64,000 nucleotides of DNA from Ricinus communis (lineage: Eukaryota > Streptophyta > Magnoliopsida > Malpighiales > Euphorbiaceae): contig NC_063258.1 of assembly GCF_019578655.1 (NCBI RefSeq), positions 15,504,802 through 15,568,801 on the forward strand, read 5' to 3'. Positions 45,761 to 60,699 of the stretch are shown piece after piece; position 1 is the first letter of the stretch, and every line of letters begins with the position of its first letter. The notes beneath the pieces are model-generated. The model searched no databases, was not told the DNA's origin, and saw nothing but the letters and a program-made list of their open reading frames with translations. The position numbers were made by a program, and so were the translations under genes.

Positions 45761-48700
45761 CTCATATTAATAGATATACATGTTTTACGGGGTTATTCTC
45801 CTATATGGATAAATATACCCCTTTTACAGGGTTATTTTCTCATATTTTAAAATTAACTCATTCAAGGGGTTGTTTTCTCACACTCACAAATGTACCACAA
45901 TTACAGGGTTATTTTCTCCGATTGATAAATATCCCCGTATTACGGGGTTATTTTCTAATATTTATAAATATACCCCTCTTACTGGGTTGTTTTCTCATAT
46001 TGAACAATTTATCCTTTCTACGACGCCATTTTCTTAGACTCGCAATTACATTACTTTTACGGGGTTGTTTTCTCCAATTTATAAATACATGTTTTATGGG
46101 ATTATTTTCTTATATTGATAAATATAGCACTTTTGTGGGTTTGTTTTCTCATATTAAATTATTAGCAATATTATGGGGTTGTTTTCTCAAATTCATAAAT
46201 AAACACGTTTTACGAGGTTATTTTCTCATATTGAAAAATACCCCTTTTAGAGGGTTGTTTTCTCATATTATAAAATCAACCTTTTTGAGGGATTTTTGTT
46301 ATCATACTAAAAAATATACCAAAATTGCGGGGTTATTTTCTCCGATTGATAAATATCCTCGTGTGAAAATAACCCCGTGTTACGGAGTTATTTTGTAATA
46401 TTTATAAATATACTCCTCTTACAGTGTTGTTTTCTCATATTAATAAATTTGCCCCTACTACGAGGCTGTTCTCTTAGACTCACAATTACATTACTTTTAC
46501 GGGGTTGTTTTCTCAGATTCATAAATAAACACGTTTTACGGGATTAATTTCTTATATTGATAAATATACCACTTTTACAAGGTCGTTTTCTCATATTAGA
46601 TTATTTACACTATTATGGGGTTGTTTTCTCAAATTCATAAATATACACATTTTACGGGATCATTCTTTTATATTGACAAATATACCCCTATTACGGAATT
46701 GTTTTCTCATATTATAAAATTAACCCATTTGAGGGGCTGTTTTCCTATACTCACAAATATACTAAATTACGGGATTATTTTCTCCGATTGATAAATATCC
46801 TCGTATTATGGGGTTGTTTGCTAATATTTATAAATATAACCCCTCTTACGGGGTTATTTTCTCATATTAAAAAATTTACCCCTTCTACAACGTTATTTTC
46901 TTAGACTCGCAATTACACTACTTTTACGGGGTTGTTTTTTCAGATTCATAAATATACACGTTTTATGAAGTTATTTTCTTATATTAATAAATATACCACT
47001 TTATGGGATTGTTTTCTCATACTATATTATTAGCAGTATTATGTGGTTGTTTTCTCAAATTGATAAATATACACATTTTACGGGATTATTTTCTTATATT
47101 AACAAATGTATCCCTTTTACGGGGATGTTTTCTCATATTATAAAATTAACACTTTTGAGGGTTTTTTCTCATATTCACAGATATACCAAAATTACGGGGT
47201 TAATTTCTCTGATTGGTAAATATCCCCGTATTATGGTGTTGTTTTTTAATATTTATAAATATAATTCCTCTTACGGGGTTGTTTTCTTATAATAATAAAT
47301 TTACCCATACTACGAGTTTGTTCTCTTAGACTCGCAATTACACTACTTTTATGGGGTTGTTTTCTCAGATTCATAAATAAACACGCTTCACAGGGTTATT
47401 TTCTTATATCGATAAATATACCACTTTTACAGGGTCGCTTTCTCATATTAAATTATTAGCACTATTATGGGGTTGTTTTCTCAAATTCATAAATATACCT
47501 GTTTTACAGGATTATTTTCTTATAATGACAAATACATCCCTTTTATTGGATTGTCTTCTCATATTCTAAATTTAACCCATTTAATGGGTTGTTTTCTCGT
47601 ACTCACAAATATACTTAAACTATGGGGTTATTTTCTCCGATTGATAAATATCTCTATATTAGGGGTTGTTTTCTAATATTTATAAGTATAACCCTCTTAC
47701 GGGATTATTTCTCACATTAAAAAATTTACCCATTTTACGAGGCTGTTTTCTGAGACACCTAGTTACACTACTTTCACGGGATTGTTCTATCATATTCATT
47801 AATATACACCTTTTACGAAGTTATTTTCTTATATTGATAAATATAACACTTTTACGGGGTCCTTTTCTCAAATTATATTATAGGCACTATTATGGGGTTG
47901 TTTTCTCAAATTCATTAATATACATGTTTTACGGGGTTCTTTTCTTATATTGATAAATATACTCCTTTTACGGGGTTGTTTTCTCATATTATAAAATTAA
48001 CCCATTTAAGGGGTTGTTTTCTTATACTCACAAATATACCACAATTACGGTGTTATTTCATCAGATTCATAAATATCACCAGATTACGGGGCTGTTTTCT
48101 AATATTTATAAATATATCCCTCTTACGAGGTTGTTTTCTCATATTAAAAATTTTACTTCTTCTACAAAGCTGCTTTCTCAGACTCGCAATTGCACTACTT
48201 TTACGGGGTTGTTTTCTTAGATTCATAAATATACATGTTTTACGGGTTATTTTTTTATATCGAATAATATACCCCTTTTACGGGGTTGTTTTCTCATATT
48301 ATAAAATTAGCCCATTTAAGGGATTATTTACTCATACTCACGAATATATCACAATTACAAGGTTATTTTCTCCGATTGATAAATATTCTCATGTTACGGG
48401 GTTGTTTTCTAATATTTATAAATATACCTGTTTTACGAGGTTGTTTTCTCATATTAAAAAATTCACCCCTTCTACAATGCTCTTTTGTTAGACTCACAAT
48501 TACACTACTTTTACCGGGTGGTTTTCTCAGATTCATAAATATACATGTTTTACAGGATTATTTTCTCATATCGACAAATATACTCGTTTTACGGGGTAGT
48601 TTACTCATATTATAAAATTAACCCATTTAAGGTGTTATTTTCTCATACTCACAAATATACCATAATTACAAGGTTATTTTCTCCGATTAATAAATATCCC

Positions 48701-51700
48701 CATGTTACGGGGTTATTTTCTAAGATTTATAAATATACCCTTCTTACAGGGTTGTTTTCTCATATTAAAAAATTTACCCCATCTATGATGCTGTTTTCTT
48801 AGACTCATAATTACACTACTTTTACCGGGTGGTTCTCTCAAATTCATAAATATACATGTTTTACAAGATTATTTTCTTATATCGACAAATATACTCATTT
48901 TACATGGTTATTTTCTTATATTATAAAATTAACCCATTTAATGTGTTATTTTTTCATACTCACAAATATACCAGAGTTACAGGGTTATTTTCTCCGATCG
49001 ATAAATATCCCCGTATTACGGGGTTTTTATCTAATATTTATAAATATATCCCACTTACAGGGTTGTTTCTCATTTACCCCTACTAGGAGGCTGTTCTCTT
49101 AGACTCACAATTACACTACTTTTATGGGGTTGTTTCCTCAGATTCATAAATATACAAGTTTTACGGGGTTATTTTCTTATATTGATAAATATTTCACTTT
49201 TACGATGTCGTTTTCTCATATTAAATTATTAGCACTATTGTGGGGTTATTTTTTCAAATTCATAAATATACACGTTTTACAGTGTTATTTTCTTATATTA
49301 ACAAATATAACCCTTTTACGGGGTTGTTTTCTCATATTATAAAATAAATCCAGTTAAGGGGTTGTTTTCTCATACTCACAAATATACTACAATTACGGGG
49401 TTATTTCATTATATTCATAAATATTACCATATTACGAGGCTGTTTTCTAATATTTATATATATACCCCTCTTACGGAGTTGTCATTTCATATTAAAAAAT
49501 TTATCTTTTCTACGAGGCTATTTTTTGAGACTCGCAATTACACTACTTTTACAGGATTGTTTTCTCATATTTATAAATATACACGTTCTACGGGATTATT
49601 TTCTTATATTGATAAGTATACCACTTTCACAAGGTTATTTTTTTATATTAAATTATTAGCACTATTATGGGATTGTTTTCTCTAATTCATAGATATATAC
49701 GTTTTACAGAATTATTTTCTTATATTGATAAATATACTCCTTTTACGGGGTTATTTTCTCATATTATAAAATTAATACATTTAAGGGGTTGTTTTCTATT
49801 ACTCACAAATATACCAAAATTATGGGGTTATTTCCTCAGATTCATAAATATCACCGAATTACGGGGTTGCTTTCTAATATTTATAAATATACTCCTCTTA
49901 CGGGGTTGTTTTCTCATATGAAACAATTTACCCTATCTACGACATTGTTTTCTTAGACTCGCAATTACATTACTTTTACAGGGTTGTTTTCTCCGAATTA
50001 TAAATATACATGTTTTACGTGATTATTTTCTTATATTGACAAATATGGCACTTTTACGCGGTAATTTTCTCATATTAAATTATTAGTACTGTTATGGGGT
50101 TGTTTTCTCAAATTCATAAATAAACACGTTTTACGGGATTATTTTCTCATATTGACAAATATACCCCTTTTACGGGGTTGTTTTCTGATATTATAAAATT
50201 AACCCTTTTGAGGGGTTTTTTTTCTCATACTAAAAAGTATACCAAGATTAAGGCATTATTTTCTCCGATTAATAAATATCCCTGTGGTACGGGGTTGTTT
50301 TTTAATATTTAAAAATATACCCTTTTACGTGGTTGTTTTCTCATATTAATAAATTTACCTCTATTACGAGGCTGTTCTCTTAGACTCGCAATTACACTAC
50401 TTTTACGGGGTTATTTTTTCAAATTCATAAATAAACACGTTTTATGGAGTTATTTTCTTATATTGATAAATATACCACTTTTACGGGGTCATTTTTTCAT
50501 ATTATAAAATTAACCCTTTTGAGGGATTTCTTTTCTTATACTCACAAATATACCAAGATAACGGGGTTATTTTCTCCGATTGATAAATATCCTCATATTA
50601 CGGGGTTATTTTTTAATATTTATACATATATCCCTATTATGGGGTTGTTTTCTCATATTAATAAATTTACTATGAGGCTGTTCACTTAGACTCGCAATTA
50701 CATTACTTTTACGGGGTTATTTTCTCAAATTCATAAATAAACACGTTTTATGGTGTTATTTTCTTATATTGATAAATAACCACTTTTATAGGGTCTTTTC
50801 TCATATTAAATTATTAGCACTATTATGGGGTTATTTTCTAAAATTCATAAATGTACACATTTTACGGGATTATTTTCTTACATTGAAAAAAATACTCTTT
50901 TACGAGATGGTTTTCTCATATTATAAAATTAACCCATTTAAGGGGTTGTTTTCTCATACTCATAAATATACCAAAATTACGGGATTATTTTTTCCGATTG
51001 ATAAATATCCCCTTATTACAGGATTGGTTGCTAACATTTATAAATATACCCCTTTTACGGGGTTATTTTCTCATATTAAAAAATTTATCGCTTCTACGAT
51101 GCTGTTTTCCTCGACTCGCAATTATACTACTTTTACAGGGTTATTTTCTCAGATTTAGAAATATATACGTTTTATGAGGTTATTTTCTTATATTGATAAA
51201 TATACTACTATTTTAAGATTGTTTTCTAATATTAAATTATTAGCACTCTTATGTGGTTATTTTCTCAAATTCATAAATATACACATTTTACGGGATTATT
51301 TTCTTATACTGACAAATATACCACTTTTACGGGATTATTTTCTGATATTATGAAATTAACCCATTAAAGGGGTTGTTTTCTCATACACACAAATATACCA
51401 TAATTACGGGGTTATTTTCTCCGATTAATAAATATCCCTGTATTACGGGGTTGTTTTCTAATATTTATAAGTATACCCCTCTTACAGGGTTATTTTCTCA
51501 TATTAAAAAATTTACCCCTTCTATGAGGCTATTTTTTGAGACTCGCAATTACACTACTTTTACGGGGTTGTTTTCTCATATTCATAAATATACACGTTTT
51601 ACATAGTTATTTTCTTATATTGATAAATATACCACTTTTGTGGGGCCATTTTCTTATTATATTATTAGCATTGCTATGGGTTTATTTTCTCAAATTCATT

Positions 51701-54700
51701 AATATACTTGTTTTACGTGGTTCTTTTCTTATATTGATAAATATACCCCTTTTGTGGGGTTGTTTTCTCATATTATAAAATTAACGCATTTAAGGGGTTG
51801 TTTTCTCATGTCAAAAAATATACCACACTTACGGCGTTATTTCATCATATTCATAAACATCATCGTATTATGGGGCTGTTTTCTAATATTTATAAATATA
51901 CTGCTTTTATGCATTATTTTCCCACATTAAAATATTTACCTCTTTTACGAGGCTGTTTTCCGAGACTCGTAATTACATTACTTTTATGGGGTTGTTTTCT
52001 CATAGTCATAAATATACATGTTTTACGGAGTTATTTTCTTATATTGATAAATATACCACTTTTACGAGGGTCCTTTTCTCATATTATATTATTAGCATTA
52101 TTATGGGGTTGTTTTCTCAAATTTATTAATATATATATTTTATGGGGTTCTTTTATTATATTGATAAATATACCCCTTTTACAGGGTTGTTTTTTCATAT
52201 CATAAAATTAACCCATTTAAGGGGTTATTTTCTCATACTCACAAATATACCATAATTACCGGATTATTTCATCAGATTCATAAACATCACCGTATTACGG
52301 GGCTGTTTTCTAATATTTATAAAATATACCCCTCTTACGGGATTATTTTCTAATATTAAAAAACTCACCCCTTTTACGATGCTGTTTTCTTGGACTCGCA
52401 ATTACACTACTTTTATGGTGTTGTTTTCTCATATTCATAAATATATACGTTTTACGAGGTTATTTTCTTATACTGATAAATATACCACTTTTACGGGGTT
52501 GTTTTCTCATATTAAATTGTTAGCACTATTATGGGGTTGTTTTCTCAAATTCATTAATATACACATTTTACGGGTTACTTTGTCATATCGACAAATATAC
52601 CCGTTTTACAGGGTTGTTTTCTAATATTATAAAATTAACCAATTTAAGGGATTATTTTCTCATACTCACAAATATACCATAATTACAGAGTTATTTTCTC
52701 CGATAAATAAATATCCCGTATTACAGGGTTGTTTTCTGATATTTATAAATATACCCCTCTTATGGGATTGTTTTCTCATATTAAAAAATTACACCTTCTA
52801 CGCTGCTATTTCCTTAGACTCGCAATTACATTACGTTTACTGGGTGGTTTTCGCAGATTTATAAATATACATGTTTTACGGGATTATTTTTTTATATTGA
52901 CAAATATACCCCTTGTATGGAATTGTTTTGTCATATTATAAAATTAACCCATTTAAGGGATTGTTTTCTCATACTCACAAATATGCCACAATTACTGGGT
53001 TATTTTCTCCGATTGATAAATATCCTTGTATTACTGGGTTATTTTCTAATACTTATAAATATACCCCTCTTACAGGGCTGTTTTCTGATATTAAAAAATA
53101 TACCCCTATTACGAGGCTGTTCTCTTAAACTCACAATTACATTATGTTTACGGGTTATTTTCTGAGATTCATAAATATACACGATTTACGGGGTTATTTT
53201 CTTATATTGATAAACATACGACTTTTACAAGGTCAGTTTCTCATTTTAAATTACTAGCATTATTATGGGGTTATTTTCTCAAATTCATAAATATAAATGT
53301 TTTACGGGATTATTTTCTTATATTGACAAATATACCCCTTATACGGGGTTGTTTTCTCATATTATAAAATTAACCGATTTAAGGGCTTGTTTTCTCATAC
53401 TCACAAATATATGAAAATAACGGGGTTATTTTCTCCGATTGATAAATATCCCCTTATTACGAGGCAATTTGCTAATATTTATGAATATACCTCTTTTTTA
53501 GGGTTGTTTTCTCATATTAAAAGACTTACCTACACTACGAGGCTGTTCTCTTACACTTGTAATTAAACTACTTTTACAGGGTTGTTTTCTCAGATTCATA
53601 AAAATACAAGTTTTACGGGGTTATTTTTTTATATTGATAAATATACTACTTTTACAATGTCATTTTCTCATATTAAATTATTAGCACTATTATGGGGTTA
53701 TTTTTTTAAATTCATAAATATACATGTTTTACGGATTTATTCTCTTATATTGATAAATATACCCCTTTCACGGAGTTGTTTTCTCATATTATAAAATTAA
53801 CCCATTTAAGGGGTTATTTTCTCAAAGTCATAAATATACCACAGTTACGGGGTTATTTTCTCAGATTCATAAATATCACCGTATTACAGAGTTGTTTTCT
53901 AATATTTATAAATATACCCCTCTTATAGGGTTGTTTTCTCATATTAAAAAATTTTCCTCTTCTATGAGGCTGTTTTTTGAGACTCGCAATTATACTACTT
54001 TTATGGGTTGTTTTCTCATATTCATAAATATACACGTTTTATGGGGTTATTTTCTTATATTGATAAATAAACCACTTTTACGGGATTGTTTTCTCATATT
54101 GAATTATTACCACTATTATAGGGTTGTTTTCTCTAATTCATAAATATACAGGTTTTACGGAGTTATTTTCTTATATTAATAAATATACCCTTTTTACAGG
54201 GTTGTTTTCTCATATTATAAAATTAACCCATTTAAGGGGTTGTTTTCTCATACTTACAAATATATCACCAATTACATGGTTATTTCATCAGATTCATAAA
54301 TATCATCATATTACGGGGTTATTTTCTAATATTTATAAATATACCCCTCTTACAAGGTTATTTTCTCATATTAAAAAATTTAACCCCTTTATGATGTTGT
54401 TTTCTTAGACTTGCAATTAGACTACTTTTACGGGATTGTTTTCTCAAATTTATTAATATACACGTTTTACGGGATTATTTTATTATATTGATCAATATAC
54501 CACTTTTATGGGGTCATTTTCTCATATCAAATTATTAGCACTATTATTGGATTGTTTTCTTACATTCATAATATACACCTTTTACGGAGTTATATTCTTA
54601 TATTGACAAATATACCCCTTTTACGGGGTTTACGGGGTTATTTTCTCCGATTGATAAATATCACCGTATTACGGGGTTCTTTGCTAATATTTATAAATAT

Positions 54701-57700
54701 ATGCCTCTTACGAGGTTGTTTTCTCATATTAAAATATTTACCCTTCTACGAGGCTGCTTTCTTAGACTCGCAATTACACTACTTTACGGGGTTGTTTTCT
54801 CATAATCATAAATACACACATTTTACGAAGTTATTTTCTTTTATGGATAAATATACATAAATACACACATTTTATTATTAGCACTATTATGGGGTTATTT
54901 TCTCAAATTCATAAATATACACGTTTTACGGAGTTATTTTCTTATATTGACAAAGATACCCTTTTACGGGGTTGTTTTCTTATACTCACAAATATACCCA
55001 AATTACGGGATTATGTTCTCCGATTGATAAATATTCCCGTATTACGTGGTTGTTTGCTAATATTTATAAATATATCCCTCTTACAGGGTTGTTTTCTCAT
55101 ATTAAAAAAATTATCCCTTTACAAGGCTGTTTTCTTAGACTGGCAATTACACTACTTTTACGAGATTCTTTTATCAGATTCATAAATATACACGATTTAT
55201 GAGATTATTTTCTTATATTGGTAAATATACTCCTTTTATAGGGTTTTTTTCTCATATCCACAAATATACCAAAATTACGAGATTATTTTCTCCGATTGAT
55301 AAATATCCCCGTATTACAGGGTTGTTTGCTAATATTTATAAATATATCCCTCTTACGGGGTTGTTTTCTCATATTAAAAAATTTACCCTTCTGTGAGACT
55401 ATTTTCTTAGACTCGCAATTACACTATTTTTATGGAATTTTTTTCTCAGATTCATAAATATACACGTTTTTAAGGGGTTATTTTTATATTGATAAATATA
55501 CTACTTTTACATGGTCGTTTTCTCATATTAAATTATTAGCACTATTATGGGGTCGTTTTCTCAAATTTATAAATATACACGTTTTATGGGTTATTTTCTA
55601 ATATTGATAAATATGCTCCTTTTATGGGGTTATTTTATCATATTATAAAATTAACCCATTTAAGTGGTTGTTCTTTTATACTCACAAATATACTATAATT
55701 ACGGGGTTATATTCTACGACTGATAAATATCCCCATATTACGGGGTTGTTTTCTAATATTTATAAATATATCCCTCTTACAGGGTTATTCTCATACATTA
55801 AAAAATTTACCCTTGCTACGAGGCTGTTTTTCGAGACTCGTAATTACACTACTTTTACGGGATTCTTTTCTCATATTCATAAATATACATGCTTTACAAA
55901 GTTATTTTCTTACATTGATAAATATACCATTTTTACGGGATCGTTTTCTCATATTATATTATTAGCACTATTATGGGGTTGTTTTCTCAAATTCATTAAT
56001 ATACATGTTTTACGGGTTCTTTTCTAATATTGATAAATATACCCCTTTTATGGGGTTGTTTTCTCATAGTTTAAAATTAACCCATTTAAGGGGTCTTTTT
56101 CTCATACTCACAAATATGCCACAATGATGGGGCTATTTCATCATATTCATAAATGTCACCGATTTACGGGATTGTTTGCTAATATTTATAAATATATCCC
56201 TCTTACAGGGTTGTTTTATCATATTAAAATTTTACCCTTCTATAAGGTTATTTTTTTAGACTCACAATTACACTACTTTTACAGGATTGTTTTATGAGAT
56301 TTATTAATATACACGTTTTACGGAATTATTTTCTTATATTGACAAATATACCTATTTTACGGGGTTGCTTTCTCATATTAAATTATTAGTACTATTATGG
56401 GGTTGTTTTCTCAAATTCATAAATATACATGTTTTATGGAGTTATTTTCTTATATTGACAAATATACCCCTTTTACGGAGTTGTTTTCCCATATTATAAA
56501 ATTAACCCATTTAAGGTGCTTTTCTCTCATGCTCACAAATATACCAAAATAACCATGTTATTTTCTCCGATTGATAAATATTCCAGCATTACGGGGTTAT
56601 TGGCTAAATTTATAAATGTATCCCACTTACGGGGTTGTTTTCTCATATTATAAAATTTACCCTTCTATGAGGCTGTTTTCTTAGACTCGCAATTACACTA
56701 CTTTTACGTGATTGTTTTCCCAGATTCATAAATATACACATTTACGCTGTTTTTTTCTTATACTAATAAATATACCACTTTTACGGGGTTGTTTTCTCAT
56801 ATTAAAAAATCTAACCCTTCTACGAGGCTGTTTTCTCATATTAAAAAATTTACCCCTTCTACGAGGCTGTTTTCGCAGGCTCGCAATTACAATACTTTTA
56901 CGAGGTTGTTTTCTCAGATTCATAAATATACACGTTATATGTGGTTATTTTCTTATATTGATAAATATACCACTTTTATGGGGTGATCTTCTCACACTAA
57001 ATTATTAGCACAATTATGGTGTTATTTTCTCAAATTCATAAATATACACATTTTACAAGTTATTTTCTTATATTGACAAATATATCTCTTTTACGGGGTT
57101 GTTTTCTCATATTATAAAAATTAAGCCATTTAAGGGATTGTTTTCTCATACTCATAAATATACTAAAATTACGGGGTTATTTTCTCCGATTGATAAATAT
57201 CGTCGCATTTCGAGATTATTTTCTAATATTTATAAATATACTCCTCTTACAGGGTTGTTTTCTCATATTCAAAAATTTGCCCCTTCTACGAGGTTATTTT
57301 TTCATATTAAAATATTTACCCATTCTACAAGGCTGTTTTCTTAGACTCACAATTACACTAGTTTTACGGGGTTGTATTCTAAGATTCATAAATATACTCG
57401 TTTTACGGGATTATTTTCTTATATTTATAAATATACCACTTTTACGGGGTCCTTTTCTCATACTAAATTATTAGCACTATTATGGTCTTATTTTTTTAAA
57501 TTCATAAATATACACGTTTTACGGGGTTATTTTCTTATATTAACAAATATACCCATTTTACGGGGTTGTTTTCTCATATTATAAAATTAACCCATTTAAA
57601 GGATTGTTTTCTGATACTCACAAATATACCAAAATTACAAAATTATTTTTCTTCGATTGATAAATATCCCCGTATTACGAGGTTGTTTTCTCATATTAAA

Positions 57701-60699
57701 AAATTTACCCTTTCTACGAGGCTGTTTTCTCAAACTCGTAATTACACTACTTTTAAGGGGTTGTTTTCTCAGATTCATAAATACACACGTTTTACAGGGT
57801 TATTTTCTTATACTAAGAAATATACAAATTTTACGGGGTCGTTTTCTCATATTAAATTATTAGCACTATTCTGGGGTTGCTTTCTCAAATGTATAAATTT
57901 ACATGTTTTAGGGAATTATTTTCTTTTATGGACAAATACACTCCTTTTACGAAGTTGTTTTCTCATATTATAAAATTAACGCATTTAAGGGATTGTTTTC
58001 TCATACTTAAAAACACACCAAAATTACGGGGCTATTTTCTCCGATTGATAAATATCCCCGTATTATAGGGTTGTTTTCTCATATTAAAAAATTTTCTCCT
58101 TCTACGAGGCTGTTTTCTCAAACTCGCAATTACACTACTTTTACGAGGTTGTTTTTTCATATTAATGAATATATACGTTTTACGAGGTTATTTTCTTATA
58201 TTGATAAATATACCACTTTTACGGGGTTGTTTTCTCACATTCATAAATATACACCTTTTACGGGATTATTTTCTTACATTGATAAATATACCACTTTTAC
58301 GGGGTCGTTTCCTCATATTAAATTATTAGCACTATTATAGGGTTATTTTCTCAAATTCATAAATATACACATTTTATGGAGTTATTTTTTATTTCAGGAA
58401 ATATACCTCTTTTAAGGGAGTGTTTTCTCATATTATAAAATTAACCCATTTAAGAGGTTGTTTTCTCATACTAAAAAATATACCACAATTACAGGGTTAT
58501 TTTCTCAGATTCTTAAATATCCCTGTATTACAGGGTTGTTTTCTCATATTAGAAAAATTTACCCCCTTCTACGAGGCTGTTTTCTCAGAATAGCAATTAC
58601 ACTACTTTTACGGGGTTATTTTCTCAGATTCATAAATATACACATTTTACGTGGTTATTTTCTTATATTGATAAATATACCACTTTTACGGGATAGTTTT
58701 CCCATATTATAAAATTAACCCATATAAGTGATTGTTTTCTCATACTCATAAATATATCAAAATTACGGGGTTATTTTCTCCGATTGAAAAATATCCTCAT
58801 ATTACAGGGTAGTTTTCTCATATATTAAAAAATATACCCCTTATACGAGGCTGTTTTCTCATATTAAAAAATTTGCCCATTCTACGAGACTGTTTTCTTA
58901 GGCTCGCAATTACACTACTTTTACGGGTTTGTTTTTTCATATTCATAAATACACACGTTTTACGAGGTGATTTTCTTATATTGATAAATATACCACTTTT
59001 ACGGGGTCGTATTCTCATATTAAATTATTAGCACTATTATGGGTTGTTTTCTAAAATTCATAAATATACACGTTTTACGGGCTTCTTTTCTTATATTGAC
59101 AAATATACCATTACCATTTTTATGGGGTTATTTTCTCATATTATAAAATTAACCCATTTAAGGTATTGTTTTCTCATACTCATAAATATACCAAACTTAC
59201 GGGGTTATTTCCTCAGATTCATAAATATCACCGTATTACGGGGTTATTTTCACATATTAAAAAATTTACCCCTTTTACGAGGCTGTTTTTTTAGACTCAC
59301 AATTACACTACTTTTATAGGGTTGTTTACTCACATTCATAAATATACATGTTTTACGGGGTTATTTGTTATATTGATAAATTATTAGCACTATTATGGGG
59401 TTGTTTTCTCAAATTCATAAATATACACGTTTTATGGGGTTATTATCTTATGTTGACAAATATACCATTTTATGGGGTTATTTTCTCATATTATAAAATT
59501 AACCTATTTAAGTGGTTGTTTTCTCATACTCATAAATACACCAAAATTAAGGAGTTCTCGGATTGATAAATATTCCCGTATTACGGGGTTGTTTTCTCAT
59601 ATTATAAAATTAACCCATTTAAGGGGTTGTCTCATAGTCACAAATATACCAAAATTACGGGTTAATTTCTCCGATTGCTAAATATCCCCCTATTACGGGA
59701 CTATTTTCTAATATTTATAAATATACCCCTCTTTCGGGGTTGTTCTCTCATATTAAAAACTTTATCCGTTGTACGAGGCTGTTTTCTTAGACTCGCAAAT
59801 ACACGAATTTTACGTGGTTGTTTTCTCAAATTCGTAAATATACATATTTTACGGGATTATTTTCTTATATTGATAAATATACCACTTTTACGGGGTTGTT
59901 TTCTCATATTAAATTATTAGCACTATTATGGAGTTGTTTTCTCAAATTCATAAATATACATGTTTTACGAAGTTATTCTCTTATATTATAAAATTAACCC
60001 ATTTAAGGGGTTGTTTCCTCATACTCATAAATATACCAAAATTACGGGGTTATTTTCTCTGATTGATAAATATAACCCTTTTACGGGGTTGTTTTCTTAT
60101 ATTATAAAATTAACCAATTTAAGGGATTGTTTTCTCATACTCACAAATATGTCAAAATTACGCGGTTATTTTTGCCAATTGATAAATATCCCCGTATTAC
60201 GGGGTTGTTTTCTTGTTTTAAAAAATTTATCCCTTCTACGGGGTTGTTTTCTCAGACTCACAATTACACTACTTTTACGGGGTTACTTTCTCATATTCAT
60301 AAATATACAAGTTTTACGGGGTTATATTCTCAGATTCATGAATATACACGTTTAATGGATTTACTTTCTTATATTGATAATATACCACTTTCACGGGGTC
60401 CTTTTCTCATACTAAATTATTAGCACAATTATTGGGTTATTTTCTCCGATTGATAAAATTTTCCGTATTACGGGGTCATTTTCTAATATTTTTAAATATA
60501 CCCTTCTTAGGTGGTTGTTTACTCATATTAAAAAATTTACCCCCTCTACGAGGCTGCTTTTTTAGACTAGCAATTGCACTACTTCTATGGTGTTATTTTC
60601 TGAGATTTAAAGATTTACCCCTTCTACGATGCTGTTTTCACATATTATATAATTTTCCTGTTATACGATGCTGTTTTCTTAGACTCGCAATTACACATA

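Noticed and set aside
45805..46398. 197-codon open frame in the satellite
   Set aside because: It is translated tandem repeat; the same phrases appear in all three frames across the array and there is no start context or domain.
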